Shown here in pieces: positions 20,111 through 27,642 of a DNA stretch of 64,000 nt. Made by a program: the position numbers and the translations under genes. The DNA is taken from assembly GCA_030447505.1 (NCBI GenBank), contig JAUJOT010000002.1, forward strand, positions 496,001 through 560,000. Direction: 5' to 3'. Position 1 is the first letter of the stretch. Each line of letters begins with the position of its first letter. Source of the DNA: Solirubrobacteraceae bacterium (lineage in GTDB: Bacteria > Actinomycetota > Thermoleophilia > Solirubrobacterales > Solirubrobacteraceae). Below the pieces are notes generated by a model, which did not search any database, was not told the DNA's origin, and was given only the letters and a program-made list of their open reading frames with translations.

Positions 20111-21103
20111 GTGAATCGAGCCGTCAGGACAATCCTCCTCGCCGTCACGACGTTGCTCGTCGTCGCAGCGACCGCGAGCGCGCAGACCGGCAGGTACACC
20201 TCCTGCCAGAAGACCGGCGACGCGCTGTTCGTCGATGTCAGCGGCGCAACCTGCGACGACGCGCGCGCGGTCGCGACAGCGCTCACCGGCGTGCCCGCCG
20301 CCGACGTCGAGGCGGCGCTGCTCGCGGCAGGCTGGAGGCCGTTGCGAGCGGCTGCGACCGGCTTTCAGCGCTCCTATGACATCGTTGCCACGCGCGGCCT
20401 CGCTTCGCTGTTGATCCGGCGTCCGGGCGACCCGCCGGACCTCGACGGATGGATGGCCGGACGCGAACTGGTCTTCGCACGCGGCCGGATCGTCCCCGGC
20501 GCACGGGCACCGAGGGGATCGACGGTCTGCACGTCGGCGTTCCTGATCCGGCTGGGCAGGAGTCGGGGGGGCCTGAGCGCGGGGCACTGCGCCGGCCTGA
20601 CGAGGAAGAGGACGACCCGGCGTCGCAACGCGGCGCTGCGCCGACCGCCGCAGCCGGGGATCGTCCTCGGTGGCGTGCAACGCAACCTCGAGCGCCGCAA
20701 GCGCCGCCTCGACGCGCTCGTCCTGCCGGTGCCGTCGGGAGCGGGCCGGCCGGCGGCGGCGGTCGTCGACCGCGGCGTGCTGAACCCGCCGTGGTTCGTT
20801 CGCGGCAGCGCCCGACCGCTCCTCGGGCGCCGGGTCTGCTTCACGGGCCGCACGAGCGGAGCCGACCAGTGCGGCAGGATCGTGCGTTCGTATCCCGGCA
20901 CGCGGCTGCCCTGTACGACGATCACGGCACGTGAGGGCGACAGCGGCGGCCCGGTCTACACGGCGCCCCGCGCGGACGGGACGGTACGAGCGGTCGGCGT
21001 CACGACGCTCGTCTTCGGGCTGTTTCAGAGCATGTGCTTCACACCGCTCGAGCCGGTGCTCGACGCGCTGAACGCCACGCTCGTCAGCTCCGGCGAGACC
21101 TGA
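20111..21103 (+). CDS. Secreted chymotrypsin-like (S1 family) serine protease
   Basis: 330 residues. A Sec signal peptide (TILLAVTTLLVVAATASA) spans about residues 7-24. The catalytic triad is visible: His159 in LSAGHCAG, Asp201 in RLDALVLPV and Ser278 in REGDSGGPVY. Cys140/Cys160 and Cys243/Cys254 are placed to form the usual disulfides. The long segment before His (25-135) may be a pro-region or adaptor. GTG 20111 immediately precedes the signal peptide. Secreted proteases of this type degrade extracellular protein; substrate unknown. Confidence 0.8.
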   Translation: MNRAVRTILLAVTTLLVVAATASAQTGRYTSCQKTGDALFVDVSGATCDDARAVATALTGVPAADVEAALLAAGWRPLRAAATGFQRSYDIVATRGLASLLIRRPGDPPDLDGWMAGRELVFARGRIVPGARAPRGSTVCTSAFLIRLGRSRGGLSAGHCAGLTRKRTTRRRNAALRRPPQPGIVLGGVQRNLERRKRRLDALVLPVPSGAGRPAAAVVDRGVLNPPWFVRGSARPLLGRRVCFTGRTSGADQCGRIVRSYPGTRLPCTTITAREGDSGGPVYTAPRADGTVRAVGVTTLVFGLFQSMCFTPLEPVLDALNATLVSSGET

Positions 21104-21222
21104 AGCTCGCGCAGTCGGGTGCGGCGGCAAGGCAGTCGCTCGACAGCGAGGCCCTCGCCAGGAGGCGCGCGCGTCAGTACCACGGCGTACGCGAGCGCGA
21201 TCAGCGGGTAACACCCGTCGCG

Positions 21223-21420
21223 ATGACTGATCCTGCCGATCCTGCCCGACGTCTCGTCGTCCAGCCGCCACCGCGCCTGCCGGATGTCGACAGCCCGCCC
21301 GCCGAGGATCTGCTCGACGGCGTGCCCTCCAAGGAAGTGGTCGTCGAGGACGCGCAATCGTCCGACGAGATCGTCGATGCGCAGCCGAGCGTCGACGAGC
21401 TCCTCGATCCAGACCGCTAG
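21223..21420 (+). CDS. Small acidic hypothetical protein, 65 residues
   Basis: Reads MTDPADPARRLVVQPPPRLP and then PSKEVVVEDAQSSDEIVDAQ, ending PSVDELLDPDR. Strongly acidic and Pro-rich, without a membrane span, so probably disordered. C/G-ending codons match a real gene, but there is no obvious ribosome binding site and it lies in the gap between the protease and the convergent holA. Not recognised. Confidence 0.42.
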   Translation: MTDPADPARRLVVQPPPRLPDVDSPPAEDLLDGVPSKEVVVEDAQSSDEIVDAQPSVDELLDPDR

Positions 21421-21500
21421 GCGGGGATGCTCGCGCTCGCTGCGCTGCACGCGCGGCGGCCTGGGCAGCGCCGAGCAGGCCGGCTGTACGGCACGGCCCG

Positions 21501-22472
21501 CTACGCGGCGATCCGCGCGATCGCGCTGATCATCTCGGTCGGATCGCTCAGCTCGCTGGCGCCGTGCGTCGCGAGCTCGAGGTCGCAGAGCGCCTCGAGC
21601 GCGCGGCTGAGGCGATCGGCGTCCGAGCGCCGCGCCTCGGCGATGCGGCGGTCGAGCGCCCACGGGCTGCCGCGCATGCCGGCCTTGATCTGCTGGGGGT
21701 TCTCGCCCGCCTCCAGGCGCTGGGCGATCGCGAGCACGTCGCGGACGCGACGTGCCAGCAGCCCGACGAGCCGCGTCAACGACTCGCCCTGTGCTTCGAG
21801 CTCGAGGTAGGCGCGCGTCGCTGCCGCGCCGTCGCCCGCGACGAGCGTGTCGACGAGCCCCCAGACCTGGTGCTCGGCCGAGCGCGCCGCGGCCTGCTCG
21901 ACCTCCTCGGCGCCGATCCGTGCGCCGTCGCCGAGCTCGAGCGCGAGCTTCTCGAGCTCGCGCAGCAGCCGCTGCTGGCGCTCGCCGACGTGCGCGACGA
22001 GCGCCTGCGCCGCCTCGCGGTCGAGCGTGACGCCAAGCCTCGATGCCTCGCCCTGCAGCCACTTCGGAAGCTCCTTGGCCTTCATCGTGCGCTCCGCCGC
22101 GACGCTGCCGCCGGCCTTCTCGACGGCCTTGGCGAGCTGCGGGCTGACCTTCAGCCGTCCCTCCTCGCGCGCGAAGAACGCGATCGTCGTCTGCTCGGCG
22201 ATATTCGCGAGGGCCGGCAGCAGGTGCGTCTGGATGTCCGCGTCCTTCCAGCGCTCGGCGCCGTCGACGATCAGAAAGCGCCGGCCGATCGCGAACGTCA
22301 TCGCCGCGAGGGCACCGGCGACGACGTCGGGCGACGACGCGTCGCCCTCGAAGCACTCGACCCCGTTCGAGCCCGATTCGCGCTCGGCGAGCGCGCGCAG
22401 CGCCGAGCGGCGCTCCGCGATCCGGCCGTGATCGTCGCCGTGGATGAGGTAGGCGGGCTTGAACTCGGGCAC
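21501..22472 (-). CDS. holA: DNA polymerase III subunit delta (HolA)
   Basis: 323 residues. N-terminus AYLIHGDDHGRIAERRSAL is the delta-type nucleotide-fold start without a functional Walker A. Later blocks LPKWLQGEASRLGVTLDREA and AEHQVWGLVDTLVAGDGAAA are typical of HolA. It opens the beta clamp in the clamp loader. It follows comEC by about 11 bp, the common comEA-comEC-holA order, yet also has its own TAGACT box 8 nt before the GTG start. Confidence 0.93.
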   Translation of the reverse strand: MPEFKPAYLIHGDDHGRIAERRSALRALAERESGSNGVECFEGDASSPDVVAGALAAMTFAIGRRFLIVDGAERWKDADIQTHLLPALANIAEQTTIAFFAREEGRLKVSPQLAKAVEKAGGSVAAERTMKAKELPKWLQGEASRLGVTLDREAAQALVAHVGERQQRLLRELEKLALELGDGARIGAEEVEQAAARSAEHQVWGLVDTLVAGDGAAATRAYLELEAQGESLTRLVGLLARRVRDVLAIAQRLEAGENPQQIKAGMRGSPWALDRRIAEARRSDADRLSRALEALCDLELATHGASELSDPTEMISAIARIAA

Positions 22473-22480
22473 TGCGGCGG

Positions 22481-22486
22481 AGTCTA
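22481..22486 (-). promoter_or_regulatory. Putative -10 box of holA
   Basis: TAGACT on the minus strand, overlapping the comEC stop codon and ending 8 nt before the holA GTG; no ribosome binding site in between. Confidence 0.45.
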
Positions 22487-24754
22487 GGAGGGACCGCTAC
22501 GTCCCGCCCCGTCGCTGACCTGCATCCGGCCCTCGCGCACCGTGATCCGCACGGTGCCGTCGCGGTCGGTGCGGCGCACGATCGGGACGCTGCGCAGCGC
22601 GGCGAGCGTCGACGGCGTCGGGTGGCCGTAGCTGTTGTGCGCGCCGACCTGGATGACCGCGGCCTGCGGGCGTAGGCGCTCGAGCAGCCCCGGCAGGCCG
22701 GGGTCGTCGCTGCCGTGGTGGGAGACCTTCATCGCGTCGACGAGCGGCAGGTTCAGCCCGGCGAGGACGTTGGACTCGGCGTCGGCCGTGAGCAGCAGGT
22801 CGAACTCGCCGTCGCGGACGTGCAGCACCGTCGCGCGGTCGTTGGGCTCGGCGTCCGCCGCCGCGGCGGGCTCGCGGCGCGGCCACAGGACACGCAGCTG
22901 AAGCGGTCCGGCCTGAACGACCTGCCCGCTGTCGGACGCGATCCGTCGTATGCCCCGCGCGCGGGCAAGCCGGCGGACCTCGCCCTCCGACGTCGCCTCC
23001 TCGCCGTCGAGCACGAGCCCGACGGGCATCGCCGCGAGCACGGCTTCGCTGGAGCCGTCGTGGTCGCTGGCGTCGTGGGTGATGGCGAGCACGTCGAGGC
23101 TGCGCACGCCGGCGTCGCGCAGGCGCGCGAGCAGCGGTCCGCCGGGCGGCCCGGTGTCGACGAGCACGGCGCTGTCGCCGTGCTGGATCAGCGTCGCGTC
23201 GCCCTGCCCGACGTCGAGGAACGAGATCGTGAGGTCGCGCGGCGGCGGCGGCGGCGCGCCGGCGACGGCAAGCGCGACGAATGCCGCGATCGCGCCGGCG
23301 CTCAGCGCGATCGTCGCCGAGCGCCTGCGCTGGCGCGGCAGCCGCCTCCAGCCCAGCGCCGCGGCAGCGATCGCCGCATAGATCGCGAGCACCCCCAGCG
23401 CGCCCGGCGAGCGCACCGCGATCTCGGCGAACGGCAGCGCCGCGGCACGGTCGGCGATCCAGGTCAGGTAGCCGAGCGGCAGCGCGGCCAGCGCCGCGAC
23501 GGGCGCCGCAAGCCCCGCCGCCGGCTGTCCGAGCGCGGCGGCGATCGTCCCGAGCCACATCACCGGCGCGACGGCCGGCGCGGCGAGCAGGTTCGCCGGC
23601 AGCGAGACGAGCGACAGGCGCTCGAAGTGCAGGGCGATCAGCGGCGCGGTTCCGATCGTCGCCGCGGCGGTGACGGCAAGCGCCTCGGCGAGCCCGCGCG
23701 GGACGCGCGCGGCGCGGAGCCGGGCGAGCAGCGGCGCCACGAGCGCGAGCATCGCGAGCACCGCGGCGAAGCTCAGCTGCCAGCCAGCGTCGGCGGCAGC
23801 GCGCGGGTTCCAGGCCAGCGTCAGCGCCGCCGCCAGCAGCAGCGCGTACCAGCGCGACGACGGCCGGCCGGCGAGCGCAGCGACGAGCCCGGCCACGCCC
23901 ATCACCGCCGCGCGCTGGATCGACGGGCCGCCGCCGGCCAGCGGGACGTACGCCGCGACGAGCGCGATCGCTAGCCACAGCCGCGCGCTGAGGCCGAGGC
24001 CCGCCGCGGCGCCGAGCGCGAGCACGAGCGCGGCCAGCAGCATCACGTTCGCCCCGCTGGCCGCGACGAGATGCGCGAGGCCGGTCGCGCGGAAGTCCTC
24101 GCGCACGTCGCCGGGCAGCGCCGAGTCCTGCCCGAGCACCATCCCGCGCGCGAGCGCGCCCTGCGGCGCGGGCAGGCCACCCGTGAGCGCGCGCTCGCTG
24201 CGGCCGCGCACGCCGTCGAGCGCGCCCAGCAGCCCGCCCCGGCGTGCGCCGGTGGCGCGGATCGCCGAGGCGAGCAGCAGCGCGTGCGCGCCGCGGCGAC
24301 GCTCGTGGCCCTCGCGCGCGGCGAGCGGCGCGAGCCGGCCGTCGATCTCGACGATCGCGCCCGGCGCCGCGCCGCGCGGCCAGCGCACACGCGCGGGCGC
24401 CTTGACGAGCACGCGCTCGCCATGCAGGCGCGCAGCGGCGACGCGCGTGTCGAACGAGCGCGTCCGCGGATGCTCGAGCAGCGTCGCGCGCGCGGTGACG
24501 TCGCCGAGGACGAGCACGCTGCGGTCGAGCGCCGCCAGCCGCGCGTCGGCGATCGCCGTCCCGGCGAGCAGGGCGACGAGCGCAGCGAACACGAGCGGCG
24601 CCTCGCGGACGACGACGAGCACGAGCGCGATCACGACGGCGAGCGCGGCCGGCGACGACGGTCCCGCGAGCAGCCCCGCGACGAGGGCCGCGAGCGTCAC
24701 GTGGCGCGGGTGGGCCGCAAGCGCCGCCCGGACGCGCAGCGAGCGCCGGCTCAC
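22484..24754 (-). CDS. comEC: ComEC/Rec2 family DNA-uptake channel protein
   Basis: 756 residues. N-terminal membrane region and a soluble OB-like part, then the competence domain with GMVLGQDSALPGDVRE and FRATGLAHLVAASGAN, multiple membrane spans, and a C-terminal metallo-beta-lactamase-like domain with FLDVGQGDATLIQ, ITHDASDHDG and VSHHGSDD. ComEC passes single-stranded DNA across the inner membrane; the C-terminal domain may degrade the other strand. GTG start 1 nt after the comEA stop, so translated from the same message. Confidence 0.95.
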   Translation of the reverse strand: MSRRSLRVRAALAAHPRHVTLAALVAGLLAGPSSPAALAVVIALVLVVVREAPLVFAALVALLAGTAIADARLAALDRSVLVLGDVTARATLLEHPRTRSFDTRVAAARLHGERVLVKAPARVRWPRGAAPGAIVEIDGRLAPLAAREGHERRRGAHALLLASAIRATGARRGGLLGALDGVRGRSERALTGGLPAPQGALARGMVLGQDSALPGDVREDFRATGLAHLVAASGANVMLLAALVLALGAAAGLGLSARLWLAIALVAAYVPLAGGGPSIQRAAVMGVAGLVAALAGRPSSRWYALLLAAALTLAWNPRAAADAGWQLSFAAVLAMLALVAPLLARLRAARVPRGLAEALAVTAAATIGTAPLIALHFERLSLVSLPANLLAAPAVAPVMWLGTIAAALGQPAAGLAAPVAALAALPLGYLTWIADRAAALPFAEIAVRSPGALGVLAIYAAIAAAALGWRRLPRQRRRSATIALSAGAIAAFVALAVAGAPPPPPRDLTISFLDVGQGDATLIQHGDSAVLVDTGPPGGPLLARLRDAGVRSLDVLAITHDASDHDGSSEAVLAAMPVGLVLDGEEATSEGEVRRLARARGIRRIASDSGQVVQAGPLQLRVLWPRREPAAAADAEPNDRATVLHVRDGEFDLLLTADAESNVLAGLNLPLVDAMKVSHHGSDDPGLPGLLERLRPQAAVIQVGAHNSYGHPTPSTLAALRSVPIVRRTDRDGTVRITVREGRMQVSDGAGRSGPS

Positions 24755-24755
24755 G

Positions 24756-25409
24756 TCAGACCGTCACGAGCGGCGTCAGCGTGGCAAGCCGCTTTGCGCC
24801 GATGCCCGGCACCTCTCCGAGCTCCTCGACCCGACTGAAGCCGCCGTGCTGCTCACGGTAGTCGAGGATCCGCTGCGCGATCCCCGGCCCGACGCCGTCG
24901 AGCGTGTCGAGCTGCTCGAGCGTTGCGCTGTTGAGGTTGAGCGGCGCGCCGGGCGGGCCCGCGGCGCCGCCGCCCGCCGCCGCCGCAGCGCCCGCAGCAG
25001 CCGCACCGGCCGGCGGCGCCGCCGCCGCGCGCTCGGGCACGATCACCTGGCGCCCGTCCTCGAGCTTGGCCGCGAGGTTCACAGCCGTCAGGTCGGCGCG
25101 CCCGCGGGCGCCGCCCGCGCGGCGCAGCGCATCGTCGACGCGTGCCGTGGCGGGCAACCGGTAGACGCCCGGCCGCCGCACCGCGCCCGCGACGTGGACC
25201 GTCACGCGGCCACCATCGGCGCGCTCGACGCGAACCGACGCATCGCCGCCCTCTCCGGACCGCGGCGGCGCGGGGCTCGACGCGCCGCCGCCGGCCGCGC
25301 CATCCGGCGCCACCGAGGCCTGCGCGAGCACGTAGCGCGCGCCCAGCAGGCATACGATGAGGCCAAGCGCGACATAGAGCGCCAGCCGCGGGCGATCGAG
25401 GTCGGGCAC
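24756..25409 (-). CDS. comEA: ComEA family helix-hairpin-helix DNA-binding protein
   Basis: 217 residues: one membrane anchor (about 9-29), an SLBB domain (VTVHVAGAVRRPGVYRLP to VNLAAKLEDGRQVIVP, about 69-125), an Ala/Gly/Pro linker, and a C-terminal helix-hairpin-helix pair (LNLNSATLEQLDTLDGVGPG and GFSRVEELGEVPGIGAKRL). The DNA-receptor protein of competence machinery. GTG start with TAGCCT 6 nt upstream. Presence with comEC suggests DNA uptake, although no pilus genes are in view. Confidence 0.95.
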   Translation of the reverse strand: MPDLDRPRLALYVALGLIVCLLGARYVLAQASVAPDGAAGGGASSPAPPRSGEGGDASVRVERADGGRVTVHVAGAVRRPGVYRLPATARVDDALRRAGGARGRADLTAVNLAAKLEDGRQVIVPERAAAAPPAGAAAAGAAAAAGGGAAGPPGAPLNLNSATLEQLDTLDGVGPGIAQRILDYREQHGGFSRVEELGEVPGIGAKRLATLTPLVTV

Positions 25410-25415
25410 GATTCG

Positions 25416-25421
25416 AGGCTA
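25416..25421 (-). promoter_or_regulatory. Putative -10 box of the comEA-comEC-holA operon
   Basis: TAGCCT on the minus strand, 6 nt before the comEA GTG, with no ribosome binding site; fits the leaderless pattern of the window. Confidence 0.45.
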
Positions 25422-25496
25422 CGCCGCGCTTCGCGCACGCGGGGACGCGCTCTGTGACGATTCAGAGCAGCGACTGCGCAGCGATCCGCGTGGCCG

Positions 25497-26858
25497 TCAC
25501 ACGCCCCACGGGTAGGTGTCGGGCAGCTCGCCGCGCTCCCATTCGCTCGTGCGCTCCAGCGGCTGCACCGCATGCGTCTCGTCGATGTGGATCAGCGCGT
25601 CGAACTGCTCGCCCGCGCTGGCATGGAAGTAGTGCGAGAACAGCTCGGTCTCGGGGCGGTAGACGACGCCGATCGCGCGCTCCAGGGCGTTGCCTTTGAG
25701 CTCGCCGGCGTCGATCCAGAACGCCGGGACGCCCTGTTCGTGCAGGACGTCCTCCCAGCTGCCCGGCAGCGCGCGGCGCACGTGCTTGCGCTCGGCGCCG
25801 CCGCCCCAGTCCGACGCCGCGGTCACCGTGCCGGTGTACGTGGTGAAGCCGACGATGAACGCCTGCGCGCCATGGCGCTCGCGCACGAGCTGGCCCAGGT
25901 TGAGCTGCCCCAGCTCGGCCATGTCCGTCGCGCGCGCGTCGCCGACGTGCGAGTTGTGCTCCCAGACGACCGCCTTGGCGGCGCCCTCGCGCCTGCGCGC
26001 GTGCGCGACGAGCTCCTCGAGCGTCTGCGCCATGTGCTGGTCGCGCAGGTTCCAGCTGTCCTGGCCGCCGCCGTAGACCGCGCGGTAGTGGCGCTCGGCG
26101 TCGACGACGAGCCGCGCGTTCATCTCCGCGTAGAAGCGACGATCCTCGTCGAGGCAGCCGTTGCTCAGCGCTGCCCGTGCCGCCATCCGGCGCAACTCGA
26201 CGAGCTGCTCGACCGCTCCGCGCTCGCACGACTCCGCGCCGGCGAGACCCGTCTCGCGCGCGTACGCGTGCGGGTCGCGGCCGAAGTGGCCGAAGCAGGC
26301 GTAGCGGTCGCGCGCGCGGGCGGCCGCAGCGGGATCGACCTCCTCCAGATAGCGCACGACCTCCTCCATCGACGTGTAGATCGAGTACAGGTCCAGGCCG
26401 TAGAAGCCGGCCTTGCGCGCACCCGCCGGAAGGCTGTCGTTGTACTCGCGCAGCCAGGTCACGAACTCCGCGACGTCGGCGTTGCGCCACATCCAGGACG
26501 GAAAGCGGCCGAAGTCCGACAGCGCCTGCTCGGCGCTCGTGTCGTCGCCGGCCCCGCGCACGAAGCGGTTGACGCGATACGCGTCGGGCCAGTCGGCCTC
26601 GACGGCGACGACCGTGAAGCGCTCCTCGACGATCAAGCGCTTCGTGATCTCCGCGCGGGCGCGGTAGAACTCGTGCGTCCCGTGCGACGCCTCTCCGAGC
26701 AGGACGTAATCGGCGTTGCGCGCGCGCCGCACGAGCGCGTCGTAGTCCGCCGCCGCCCCCGTCAGCGGCATCAGCGACCCGTGCGGGCGCTCCGGCGGCT
26801 GCTGTGCGAGCAGATCGTGCACCACGGTTGCGTCCTTACCGACAAGTGCGCCCGCCAT
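25497..26858 (-). CDS. Erythromycin esterase family protein
   Basis: 453 residues. The EreA/EreB-type active-site block GEASHGTHEFYRARAE lies at residues 55-70 (Glu56, His59, Glu63), followed by VAVEADWPDAYRVNRFVRG, GFYGLDLYS and later VVWEHNSHVGDARAT, all family hallmarks. Members hydrolyse macrolide lactones, but most chromosomal homologues in soil actinobacteria have unknown substrates and give no proven resistance. Two twin hairpins lie upstream in the 324-bp gap. No close partner gene. Confidence 0.88.
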   Translation of the reverse strand: MAGALVGKDATVVHDLLAQQPPERPHGSLMPLTGAAADYDALVRRARNADYVLLGEASHGTHEFYRARAEITKRLIVEERFTVVAVEADWPDAYRVNRFVRGAGDDTSAEQALSDFGRFPSWMWRNADVAEFVTWLREYNDSLPAGARKAGFYGLDLYSIYTSMEEVVRYLEEVDPAAAARARDRYACFGHFGRDPHAYARETGLAGAESCERGAVEQLVELRRMAARAALSNGCLDEDRRFYAEMNARLVVDAERHYRAVYGGGQDSWNLRDQHMAQTLEELVAHARRREGAAKAVVWEHNSHVGDARATDMAELGQLNLGQLVRERHGAQAFIVGFTTYTGTVTAASDWGGGAERKHVRRALPGSWEDVLHEQGVPAFWIDAGELKGNALERAIGVVYRPETELFSHYFHASAGEQFDALIHIDETHAVQPLERTSEWERGELPDTYPWGV

Positions 26859-26963
26859 GCGCCGACGACGCGCTTACGCGGGCAGCGAGAGCCCGCCGGC
26901 GCCGTGCGCGGGGCGGTTGAACCGCTCGCGCGCCCGCCGGGCTGCGGGTCCTTGACGCTCGAC

Positions 26964-27003
26964 GAGCAGCCGCCGCTACCGGACGCGGTAGCCACGTCTG
27001 CTC
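26964..27003. repeat. Hairpin repeat, copy 1
   Basis: GAGCAG - 5 nt - GCTACCG - GACG - CGGTAGC - 5 nt - CTGCTC: two perfect stem segments (6 and 7 bp) separated by a symmetric 5/5 internal loop. A diverged second copy begins 83 bp further on. Confidence 0.5.
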
Positions 27004-27046
27004 ACCGCTTGACGCAGACCGCCGGCGGGGGCCTCCGCGCCATCAA

Positions 27047-27089
27047 GAGCAGTCGCCGCTACCGCAGGTGCTAGCCACGGCTGCTGCTC
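27047..27089. repeat. Hairpin repeat, copy 2 (diverged)
   Basis: GAGCAG, CGCCGCTACCG, CTAGCCACG and CTGCTGCTC repeat the order of copy 1 with substitutions and three extra bases. The outer GAGCAG/CTGCTC pairing is kept; the inner stem is weaker (GCTA/TAGC). Confidence 0.45.
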
Positions 27090-27182
27090 CCCGCTCGAAC
27101 CCCCCGCGGCGCGGCCTCCCCGCCACGTCGAAGGGCAGCACTGGCGGGCCGCCCGCCGTACGAGAACCCCCTCCAGTCGCGG

Positions 27183-27635
27183 TCATGCGAGCGAGAGCGC
27201 CAGCGCGACCGCCTCGGCCGCGCCGGCCGCGGCCCGCACGCCGTCGATCTCCCAGGTGGCGATCCCCACGACCCGCTTGCCGGCCTTCAGCGCCAGCGCG
27301 ATCTCCGACAGCGTCCCGTCGCCGCCGGCGATCGCGACGACGGCGTCGGCGCTGCGCACGACGAGCCCGTTGCGCAGCTCGCCCATAGCGGTCGCGACGG
27401 CCACGCTGACGAACGCGTTGGCGGCGCCGCGGTCGCCGCCGGGCAGGATCCCGACCGTCGTGCCGCCGGCTGACCGGGCCCCGCGGCAGGCCGCCTCCAT
27501 CACGCCGCCGAGGCCGCCCGTGACGACGACCGCGCCGCGCCGCGCGAGCTCCGCGCCGACGGCCTCGGCGACCGCCAGAACGTCGGACGAGACATCGCCG
27601 CCCGCTCCGACGACGGCGACGTACGGCGCGGCCAT
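27183..27635 (-). CDS. TIGR00725/LOG family protein (lysine decarboxylase-like Rossmann fold)
   Basis: 150 residues. Nucleotide-binding blocks VTGGLGGVMEAACRGA (38-53) and GGDGTLSEIALALKAGK (104-120) match the LOG/TIGR00725 family. LOG enzymes release free base from nucleoside monophosphates (cytokinin activation); shorter TIGR00725 members are less characterised, and the PGGxGTxxE motif here is AGGDGTLSE. It starts 7 nt after leuS, so is probably co-transcribed with it. Confidence 0.82.
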   Translation of the reverse strand: MAAPYVAVVGAGGDVSSDVLAVAEAVGAELARRGAVVVTGGLGGVMEAACRGARSAGGTTVGILPGGDRGAANAFVSVAVATAMGELRNGLVVRSADAVVAIAGGDGTLSEIALALKAGKRVVGIATWEIDGVRAAAGAAEAVALALSLA

Positions 27636-27642
27636 CCGCGCG

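Larger units (their letters stand above)
26859..27182. other. Intergenic region with two related hairpins
   Basis: 324 bp between the LOG-family gene and the esterase gene (both minus). It holds two imperfect copies of a hairpin (26964-27003 and 27047-27089). No convincing open frame or ribosome binding site. The rest is GC-rich sequence without recognisable structure. Confidence 0.45.
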
